Source: a virus
Strand: one strand, 5' to 3'
Virus record (IMG/VR): IMGVR_UViG_3300049489_000283
Span: 27,550-91,549 of that record
Length of the DNA stretch: 64,000 nt
This document shows positions 57,326 to 64,000 of the stretch, piece by piece. Every line of letters starts with the position of its first letter. Within the stretch, counting starts at the first letter, position 1. Below the pieces are notes generated by a model. The model searched no databases and had not been told where the DNA came from. It saw only the letters and a list, made by a program, of their open reading frames with translations. Both the position numbers and the translations under genes were made by a program.

Positions 57326-57497
57326 TCCTTTGGGTTTGATGGGGATCGTCCACTGGACGCCGTGGGAGGCGATCTTCTTCGTTTTCGCGGTCGTCGCTTC
57401 ATTGCGATGGGCCGACATGATTGGTGCGTTTGTGGATGACAGGATCAGCCGTGGGTACGAGTGGCTGTTCCGCAAGAACAACAGCAACGAAGAGTGA
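57318..57497 (+). CDS. Small membrane protein, 59 aa
   Basis: One hydrophobic helix (PWEAIFFVFAVVASLRW) and a basic C-terminal tail. Could be a holin-type or anchoring peptide; too small to assign. It overlaps the previous gene's end. Confidence 0.6.
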   Translation: MSDPLGLMGIVHWTPWEAIFFVFAVVASLRWADMIGAFVDDRISRGYEWLFRKNNSNEE

Positions 57498-57508
57498 AAG
57501 GATCAGGC

Positions 57509-58087
57509 ATGTCTCTGGATTACGTTTCCGATATTCAACCGCTTGAAGGCGCGGGCATGACCGATGCCCAGATTGCTGCCTACTTCGCGCACAAGACCGC
57601 CCACTCCGTGCTGTGCAGCGAAGCCAAGATCCTGCTGGAAGAATCGGGCCTCGTGTTTGAAGACCCGGTGACCCGCAATCGCGGCGGCGCGCTGATTAAC
57701 TACTACGTCAGTCTGCCGGACGGCGAACTGAAGCTGCTGCTCGGTTGGTTTATCTCTCACGTCTTCGGTCGTGGTGAAGTCATCACCACCGACACGCAAC
57801 CGAGAGCCTCTCAGGTCGTCGCTGCTGTCGCCAGTCTGCCTGGGCCGATGCAGGCCGTCGGCGGCGCCCTGATCGCTCTGGGAGGCGGCCAGCCCTACGG
57901 AACCCTCACTGCCGCCGATGTTGCCGCAATCCGGGCTGCCCATCTCGCTCTGGTCGCAGAGCCTTCCCGCCGCGCAGCGATCGACGCGCTTCGAGTGGAG
58001 ATCGAGAACACTTGGTTCAATCCGGCGATGGGTGACGGGGTCACTACCGCCGAAGAAGTCCGCGCCGCAATCAAAGCAGGGCTATAA
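57509..58087 (+). CDS. Virion-associated type protein, 192 aa
   Basis: AAAGGA precedes the ATG at 57509. Helical N-terminus (GMTDAQIAAYFAHKTAH) and a repeated helical Ala-rich C-terminal half. Immediately before the two big fiber paralogues, so a fiber chaperone or structural part is plausible. No family recognised. Confidence 0.6.
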   Translation: MSLDYVSDIQPLEGAGMTDAQIAAYFAHKTAHSVLCSEAKILLEESGLVFEDPVTRNRGGALINYYVSLPDGELKLLLGWFISHVFGRGEVITTDTQPRASQVVAAVASLPGPMQAVGGALIALGGGQPYGTLTAADVAAIRAAHLALVAEPSRRAAIDALRVEIENTWFNPAMGDGVTTAEEVRAAIKAGL

Positions 58088-58132
58088 CCCCGCTCTGTTT
58101 CCAGTTCCGCACCTTTGAAAAGATCTCGCTAG

Positions 58133-60268
58133 ATGGCAAGTCAATCGCTCACCTACTCCGACTTTCAAGGCTTCACGACCTATGCGTTGCCGGGTGGAAC
58201 CTACAACCCGGACCATCTTGGTTTGGGTTCGCTGATGGTGCGGAAGACCGGCGGAAGCCCGACCGACAAGTGGATCGGGCCGAAGCCGGTTGCGTTGGCG
58301 AGACCCTTCGAGCAGTCCGCTTCGATTCCGGGAAACTCGATTCACGTCATCCCCTGGTCTGACACCATCGACTGGGTGTTCTACGGTGATGCTGCTTCCG
58401 CTGCCGGGGGCCGTCGTGTTGGGATGTATGAATTTAACAAGGCGACGGACACCTTCACTTGGAAGGGGTTTGTCAATTTTACTTACCCGCCGAGCACGAA
58501 CCATACGCTTCGTGGGATGCGGATGCTCTACAGCCTTCACACAACGGGCACCATCGCGGCAAGCGGTACGACGATCACAGGTACGAGCACTACTTGGTCT
58601 GCTGACGAGGTCAACGTCGGAAGCCGAATTGGTTTCGGCTCGACCGACCCGACTCAGATCAGCACTTGGTACGAGATCACAGCAGTCGGCAGTAATACTT
58701 CCATCACGGTCAACGTGACGCCCGGCACGATCTCAGCGGGCGCCGCTTATGTGATTGAAGACCTGAGTTGCATCACCGCGACCACGAACGCCACAGCGAC
58801 CAACGGTGGGCTATTCATCACCAAAGGTCTACGGCCTGAGATCTTCATTGCGGCTGGCACAACCATCAGCGCGGCGACCACCGCCGACAATGCCCGGCTT
58901 GTCTACTGGCTCGCTGACGCAGGCACTGTCACCAACACGGTCGCGTGCGGGATCATCCTTGAGCCAGAGGTCAACAAGACCACTCAGTACGCATGGGTGA
59001 TTGACGGTACTGCGAACGTGAAGCTGTTTAAGTACAACGTGAGGGTCGCGCTCGCTGGATTAGCTTCAGGTAAGTCCACGAGTGCATTTGTGCATGGGTC
59101 GGCTACTCAGGCTGTGACGGGCACCAACTCACAGTTAAACAACGGGCGATACGCGGTCGCGAGTCATGGACCGGGGTCTGGTAAGGCGTGCGGATACTTC
59201 TGTACGACGACGAGAATCTACCGAACTCTGCCTCTGAGTCAGATCGGAAACAGTATGCCGTGGCAGGCCGATGTTGCCGTCGAAGTCCCGCCCGGTTCAT
59301 CTGCGTTTGGTGTTACCAACGCGATGAATAACATTGAGTATTCAAGCACGCTGGATATGTTCTTGGTGCTGACCACGCAGGCCACCGGTGCTCGTTCTTA
59401 CGTGACCAAGTACAATGCTGCGTCTCAACCGTTCGACCGGATTATCTTTTCTGACTTGAAGCAGATCGACGCGACCACTGCTTCGGCAAACACAACTCCT
59501 GCCCCGCAAAGCAACAGCACTGCCGCTGTTGCTTGGGTTGAGGGCGGCATTTGTTACTACCTAAAATCTGTTGCCACCAACGTCGGTACTCTCGTAGCGT
59601 TCCCTCTTGGGGCCGACTGGGAGTACGCATCCGCGACGAGTCAGCGGATCATCCTGCCAAAGTTCGATACACCGAACGCTGACACTTTGCAGCGGGCTTA
59701 CGTTGCGTCCGCGCAAGTGGTCGGAGGGGCGACGGGCCAGAATCTTGGCCTTCAAACAGAGCCGTATCGGTTGCTGGCTCGCACGGGTGGAATTGATGAC
59801 AACTCCGGCGAATGGTCGGTTGTTCCGGATACGGGAGATCTCTCGGCGTTTGCAGCGGGTGCCGCGATCCAGTTCGCTTTGGAGTTCCGCACTATCGGAG
59901 TGGTGAACATACCGGCCCGCGTTTACTCCGTCACTCTGATTTATGACGACGTAAAGACCGACTCGCACTATCAACCGAGCGTCGGCAAAAGTTCGACGGC
60001 CAGCAAGTATTTCGCATGGAGGCACGCGACCGCGTTCGGCGGCACTGTTCCTACGCTGCGGATCAGGCTCTATGACGCCGTGACTGGTGGTTTGTTGCTT
60101 GATGACGACTCGGCAACGCCGATCGGAACGTGGCAGCGGTCTACTGATGGAACGTCGTGGGGTTCGTTTGTGACAACCGATAAGGGCAACGAGACCACCT
60201 ACATTCGCTACACGCCAGCATCGCTCGCTGACAATATCAAAGTTCGCGCTGTTCTCACTCTCCTGTAG
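58133..60268 (+). CDS. Large fiber/adhesin-like protein, paralogue 1, 711 aa
   Basis: Ser/Thr/Gly-rich beta protein. The N-terminus (YALPGGTYNPDHLGLGSLM) is nearly the same in the next gene. Both also share GSTDPTQISTWYEITAVGSN, an eight-strand unit in the first third, and near-identical phrases toward the C-terminus (YIRYTPASL). It is likely a tail fiber or receptor-binding subunit. Confidence 0.7.
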   Translation: MASQSLTYSDFQGFTTYALPGGTYNPDHLGLGSLMVRKTGGSPTDKWIGPKPVALARPFEQSASIPGNSIHVIPWSDTIDWVFYGDAASAAGGRRVGMYEFNKATDTFTWKGFVNFTYPPSTNHTLRGMRMLYSLHTTGTIAASGTTITGTSTTWSADEVNVGSRIGFGSTDPTQISTWYEITAVGSNTSITVNVTPGTISAGAAYVIEDLSCITATTNATATNGGLFITKGLRPEIFIAAGTTISAATTADNARLVYWLADAGTVTNTVACGIILEPEVNKTTQYAWVIDGTANVKLFKYNVRVALAGLASGKSTSAFVHGSATQAVTGTNSQLNNGRYAVASHGPGSGKACGYFCTTTRIYRTLPLSQIGNSMPWQADVAVEVPPGSSAFGVTNAMNNIEYSSTLDMFLVLTTQATGARSYVTKYNAASQPFDRIIFSDLKQIDATTASANTTPAPQSNSTAAVAWVEGGICYYLKSVATNVGTLVAFPLGADWEYASATSQRIILPKFDTPNADTLQRAYVASAQVVGGATGQNLGLQTEPYRLLARTGGIDDNSGEWSVVPDTGDLSAFAAGAAIQFALEFRTIGVVNIPARVYSVTLIYDDVKTDSHYQPSVGKSSTASKYFAWRHATAFGGTVPTLRIRLYDAVTGGLLLDDDSATPIGTWQRSTDGTSWGSFVTTDKGNETTYIRYTPASLADNIKVRAVLTLL

Positions 60269-60273
60269 GCCCG

Positions 60274-62415
60274 ATGGCAAACAAGACCACCATCATCAGC
60301 GACTTCGATTCGCTAACGACCTACACGCTGCCGGGTGGAACCTACAACCAGGACCATCTTGGGCTAGGGACATTGATGCGCCGGATGACCGGCTCAAAAC
60401 CTCAAGACAAGTGGGTTGGGCCGATACCGGTTTCTCATGTGCATACACTCAACGGGCATGGGGGAACCTACACGGGCGTCCTTTCCGCAATCCGTTGGTC
60501 GAACGACATCGACTGGGTGTTTGGTGGGGATGTAGCCAGCGCTTCAGGAACCCGGCGTGTCGCGATGTACACGTACGACCGAAGGACTGGCGAATTCAGT
60601 ACGGTTGGCTTCATCATCACGACGCCGCCGGGCGGTGGAAACTGCATGGCGAGAGACATCGCCGCCACTTACGATCTGCATACGGCTGGGACCGTCGCGG
60701 TGAGCGGTACAACCGTCACCGGGACAAGCACTACTTGGTCTACCGACGGAGTGTGTGTCGGCAACAGAATCGGGTTTGGGTCAACTGATCCAACCCAGAT
60801 CACGGCGTGGTACGAGATCACTGCGGTCGGCAGTAACACGTCGATCACGGTTGCGACAACTCCAGGCACGATCTCAGCGGGCACCGCTTACGTGATTGAA
60901 GATCTGCGGATTGTCAATCTGATCACTTGCAGCATTACCGCGAACGGTGGGCTGCTTGTCACGAAAGGTCTGAGCTATCAAACCTTCGCGAACCAGACGA
61001 CAGTTGCGGCAGCAACCACAACGGACAACATCCGGGCAACCTACTGGCTCGCCGACAACGCATCAAACACGAACACCGCAGGGTGCGGGTTGATACTGGA
61101 GCCGGTCACGAATAAAACAACGCACACCTGCTGGGCGATGGACTCGACGGGCGGTGCGCAGATGTTCAAGTATAATCTGCGGGCGGCTCTCTCTGGTCTG
61201 GCGTCTGGAAAGTCCACAAGCGCGTTTGTGCTCAAAACGAATTCGCAGGCCGTGACCGGGACGCTTCTCGCTTACGGGAACGGCGTATATGCGGTGCCAA
61301 ATCACGGCACTAACCCTGGCTCACCTGCGGGAGTGTTCGTGACTTCGACGCGGGTCTATTGCTCAAAGCCGCTGTCAACCATCACGGCTTCGGATACGAC
61401 CTGGGATGATGCTGACTTCTTGGATGAAGTGCCGCCCGGCGGCACAGCGACTTTTCAAACACTGCTCAGTAACCAGACCGTTGAATATCTGGGCCTGATT
61501 GACCGGTTCTTGGTGTCAGTTGGTAATTCTCAGCGACTCTATCTAGCAAGGTTCGGTCAGGCTGAGTTTGACAGGGTCATGCACTCAAACTACAGACGGG
61601 GCAACTTTCTTTCGGGAGGCGCTTTCCCTGATAATGACTCCCCTGCCGTTTTCTCGACGTACCCTTATAGCCCCTACCTTGGTATCAACCTTGCTGGCAT
61701 CACCTACATGGTCGATAGCGCCGGGCAGTCTGGGATCTTTGCATACCCACTGGAGGCAGACTGGGAGTACGCCAGCACATCGAATCAGCGAGTAATTTTC
61801 CCGAAGATCAGCACGTCGAACGTCAATAAGTATGGGCGAGTTGACGTGTCTTACATCGCGGTCATCGGTGGTCGCAACAAACAAAACCTCGGCGAGAAGC
61901 CTGGGCCGCACAGAATCCTGTATCGCACCAGCGGGATCTCTGACAACTCAGGCGGCTGGACGGTGCTGTCTGACACGGGCGACCTGTCAGCAGTCACGCC
62001 AGCGGCTTCGATCCAGTTCGCTGTTGAGTTCCGGACGATGGGCGAGACTGGACTGCTAGGGCGAGTTTATTCGCTGGCCTTCAGCTACGACGACATCAGC
62101 ACAGACGTCCACTTCAGCTTGAGCACGAAACTCAGTTCTATCGCTAACGAGCAGTTTGCCTGGAGTCACGATGTGCCGTTTGGCAAGTCTGTCCCGGCCC
62201 TACGGGTGAGGCTGTACAACGCTGAATCAGGCTCGCTCCTAGTGGATGACAACACAGCGGCACCTACAGGTACTTGGGAGCGTTCAATCAACGGCGGAAG
62301 CTCGTGGAGTGCCTGGACGAACACTGATAAGAGCAACGGCCAGACTTACGTCCGCTACACCCCAGCGTCACTGACGAATGACATCCCTGTCCGCGCGATC
62401 CTCACCCTGAACTAA
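60274..62415 (+). CDS. Large fiber/adhesin-like protein, paralogue 2, 713 aa
   Basis: Begins five bases after its paralogue and has almost the same length and domain order (YTLPGGTYNQDHLGLGTLM; GSTDPTQITAWYEITAVGSN; YVRYTPASL). The middle third is the most divergent, which fits a receptor-binding region under selection. The tandem arrangement came from a duplication. They may form a hetero-oligomeric fiber or alternate specificities. Confidence 0.7.
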   Translation: MANKTTIISDFDSLTTYTLPGGTYNQDHLGLGTLMRRMTGSKPQDKWVGPIPVSHVHTLNGHGGTYTGVLSAIRWSNDIDWVFGGDVASASGTRRVAMYTYDRRTGEFSTVGFIITTPPGGGNCMARDIAATYDLHTAGTVAVSGTTVTGTSTTWSTDGVCVGNRIGFGSTDPTQITAWYEITAVGSNTSITVATTPGTISAGTAYVIEDLRIVNLITCSITANGGLLVTKGLSYQTFANQTTVAAATTTDNIRATYWLADNASNTNTAGCGLILEPVTNKTTHTCWAMDSTGGAQMFKYNLRAALSGLASGKSTSAFVLKTNSQAVTGTLLAYGNGVYAVPNHGTNPGSPAGVFVTSTRVYCSKPLSTITASDTTWDDADFLDEVPPGGTATFQTLLSNQTVEYLGLIDRFLVSVGNSQRLYLARFGQAEFDRVMHSNYRRGNFLSGGAFPDNDSPAVFSTYPYSPYLGINLAGITYMVDSAGQSGIFAYPLEADWEYASTSNQRVIFPKISTSNVNKYGRVDVSYIAVIGGRNKQNLGEKPGPHRILYRTSGISDNSGGWTVLSDTGDLSAVTPAASIQFAVEFRTMGETGLLGRVYSLAFSYDDISTDVHFSLSTKLSSIANEQFAWSHDVPFGKSVPALRVRLYNAESGSLLVDDNTAAPTGTWERSINGGSSWSAWTNTDKSNGQTYVRYTPASLTNDIPVRAILTLN

Positions 62416-62418
62416 CCG

Positions 62419-62595
62419 ATGGCAATCAGCGACATCCTTGGCGACGTTGGCGACTTGAGCGGGTTCTCACTGGAGACACCGGTGGAGACGCTCACGACGC
62501 TGCCGGACATCCTGACCGACACAGATTCGGCTGGCGGCGCAAATGTGTCTGAACTCCCATCCGGCGGCGGCTCTGTAATCGTGATCGAGGATTGA
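62419..62595 (+). CDS. Small acidic protein, 58 aa
   Basis: A short Asp/Thr/Gly/Leu-rich sequence (SDILGDVGDLSGFSLETPVE) ending with VIVIED. It sits in a three-base gap after the fiber paralogue and one base before the next gene. Could be a chaperone or linker for the fibers. Confidence 0.6.
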   Translation: MAISDILGDVGDLSGFSLETPVETLTTLPDILTDTDSAGGANVSELPSGGGSVIVIED

Positions 62596-62596
62596 A

Positions 62597-63217
62597 ATGG
62601 AACTGGTTAAAAAAGACACCACCAGCAAGATCATCAATGTGTTCCTGCGTGACTCAGTCACCGGTCAGGGAAAGACTGGTGTCCCGCACAGTGCGATGAG
62701 TGGCGGGTACACCGATGGCAACTCGGCCACAGTAGGCCTGTCATTCAGCGCGGGAGCGATTGGTGACGCCTACTCGCCCGGTAAGTGGGCCGAGCAAAGC
62801 AACGGGAACTACAAGTATCATTCGCCAAACGGTAAGTTTGATCAGTACGGGCCGGTGCGGGCTTGGTTCTCAGCGCCTGGCGCGATCGACGCGAAGGTTG
62901 ACTTTCAGGTGGTGGCGTTTGACCCCAGCGATCCGGCTTGGCTGCAACTCTTGGCGGGAGCCAATGAAATCTACGCGGGTGCAGTCGAAGCCTCAACCAC
63001 GAGTTCAACTACAACTGCGTTCTCGACCACGCTGACCGTCGATGAAACCTGGGAAGGCCGCACGTTGATCTTCACCAGCGGGCAGAATAAACGTCTGCCG
63101 GTGAAAATCACAGCAGCAAGCCTCGTATCGTCGGAGCTACGTTTCACTGTCGAGACGCACAGCGGCGGCGCGATGCCGAACGCACCGGCGGATGCCGACA
63201 CATTCATCATCGTCTAA
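62597..63217 (+). CDS. Fiber-associated protein, 206 aa
   Basis: An Ig-like beta unit in the first 110 residues (IINVFLRDSVTGQGKTGV, then YSPGKWAEQSNGNYKYHSP) is comparable with the start of the protein at 23840. A second beta domain follows. Position in the second fiber cluster supports a virion role. Confidence 0.62.
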   Translation: MELVKKDTTSKIINVFLRDSVTGQGKTGVPHSAMSGGYTDGNSATVGLSFSAGAIGDAYSPGKWAEQSNGNYKYHSPNGKFDQYGPVRAWFSAPGAIDAKVDFQVVAFDPSDPAWLQLLAGANEIYAGAVEASTTSSTTTAFSTTLTVDETWEGRTLIFTSGQNKRLPVKITAASLVSSELRFTVETHSGGAMPNAPADADTFIIV

Positions 63218-63233
63218 GCCGAAGGCGTAACCC

Positions 63234-64000
63234 GTGTCGTTATTCACAAGGCTTGGGCTAACCTCGACTCCGACCGGTGCATCTTTTGCGATTGCTGCCG
63301 GGTCGGTAGCTGCCAGCTCTGGGTCTTCTGCGGCGACTGCTGTCGGTGTGGCTTCGGTTGCGTCCGCAATAAGTTCCGGGGGTGTTGCTGGATCTGCTGT
63401 ACAAGGCGCCGCTGCGGCGATGTCAGCTTTTGCGGGCAGCGGATCTGGTGGCTCTTCGGTAGTCGCTGCTGCTGTTGCCGCTGCTGCTACCTCATCGGCT
63501 GGTTTGGCGACACCGACTGCCTTTGCCATTGGAGTGGCGATTTCTGTCGCAAGCTCAGCCGGATCTGCTTCAGCTAGTGCCGTTTCTTCCACCGGGAACG
63601 ATTCGACATTCGCCTCCACTGGTCAAGCGACGGCTTCTGGTTCTGCGATCGCGGTTGTATCGGCGGCGATGTCGTCCTCTGGGTCGGCGACCGCGAGCGC
63701 TGTCTCTATCGCTGCGAAAGCAGTGACGGCCTCGTCGTCTGGGTCGGCGGCTGCCTCTGGCGTGTCGCTTGCCCAGAAGTCCTCCACGGCTATTTCGGCT
63801 GGATCGGCGACATCGACTGTTTATGTCGTTCGCGCGATCTTGGTCGCGGCCAGCTCGTCTGGATCTGCAACTGCGAGCGGCGTGGCGTCTGCCGGTGGTG
63901 ATGCCTCTTTCTCTGTCGCCGGGCAAAGCTCTGTAGCTGGCGCTGCCACTTCTGTGGCTTTGTCTTCAGCCGCTGGCTCCGGCGTTGGCGCTGCGTCGGC
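63234..64000 (+). CDS. Ala/Ser/Gly-rich repeat protein (3' partial)
   Basis: The frame stays open to the right edge (at least 255 codons) from a GTG. After a short start (VSLFTRLGLTSTPTG) nearly everything is Ala, Ser, Gly, Val and Thr in irregular repeats around SSGSA-x-A-S and SSAGSASASAV. Such low-complexity sequence occurs in repetitive fiber shafts. The true end is outside the window. Confidence 0.6.
   Translation, partial: MSLFTRLGLTSTPTGASFAIAAGSVAASSGSSAATAVGVASVASAISSGGVAGSAVQGAAAAMSAFAGSGSGGSSVVAAAVAAAATSSAGLATPTAFAIGVAISVASSAGSASASAVSSTGNDSTFASTGQATASGSAIAVVSAAMSSSGSATASAVSIAAKAVTASSSGSAAASGVSLAQKSSTAISAGSATSTVYVVRAILVAASSSGSATASGVASAGGDASFSVAGQSSVAGAATSVALSSAAGSGVGAAS

Noticed and set aside
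1-64000. CRISPR arrays, insertion sequences, transposases, reverse transcriptase or diversity-generating repeat pairs
   Set aside because: None seen on either strand; the repeats found are short tandem or protein-coding.

Overview
The window is about 64 kb of a tailed, siphovirus-like temperate phage or integrated prophage, and both ends cut through genes. The long-tail assignment rests on four things in order: a tail tube protein, a tail chaperone gene pair joined by a -1 slippery site, a 1,115-residue tape measure protein, and a long run of tail-tip and fiber genes. A tyrosine integrase, an excisionase-like protein and a tRNA-Val(CAC) gene lie together at 40.3-42.0 kb, which makes it temperate. 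The likely host is a planctomycete: a reverse-strand gene in the tail region encodes a secreted protein with an SHD1-like domain, and other secreted proteins carry CANGQC-type motifs; I know both as common in that phylum. This host call is inference. No terminase, portal or capsid gene is visible; they probably lie outside the window.

Layout. (1) 0-26 kb, forward strand: a polyvalent ADP-ribosyltransferase/GNAT protein, connector-type genes, tail tube, chaperones, tape measure, tail tip and fibers, then two secreted paralogues. The SHD1 gene at 13.0-13.8 kb is a reverse-strand insert with its own promoter. (2) 27-38 kb: about 25 small accessory genes, nearly all on the reverse strand and arranged in short units. 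Most units begin with the same bipartite motif, GCGCCCTG, 14 bases, then GRGCC, and many genes have the same GGGAG-type ribosome binding leader. (3) 38.1-38.65 kb: a gene-free stretch rich in strong hairpins, a candidate structured RNA. (4) 38.7-42.3 kb: exonuclease, LuxR-type regulator, integrase, tRNA, excisionase and candidate attP/operator sites. (5) 42.6-51.8 kb, forward: ParB-like/replication initiator protein, DnaB helicase, RecE-like exonuclease, RecT-like annealing protein, sliding clamp, DNA methyltransferase, RecU-like resolvase and metallophosphoesterase. (6) 51.9-57.5 kb: SPFH protein, several membrane proteins, a papain-like cysteine peptidase, a thioredoxin-like secreted protein, a receiver-domain protein, a PAS-like protein and a motif-sharing partner; lysis and host-envelope or signalling functions are likely here. 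(7) 57.5-64 kb: a second fiber cluster with two 711/713-residue paralogues and an Ala/Ser/Gly-rich repeat protein running off the right edge.

The most unusual feature is the repeated promoter-like element. Nine well-matched copies sit in the accessory block or before the recombination genes, two of them head-to-head at 36.2 kb. A further copy, weaker in its second half, precedes the SHD1 gene. The accessory genes therefore look like portable promoter-leader-gene cassettes under one regulatory signal. All functional names come from residues and motifs read by eye; no database search was possible.
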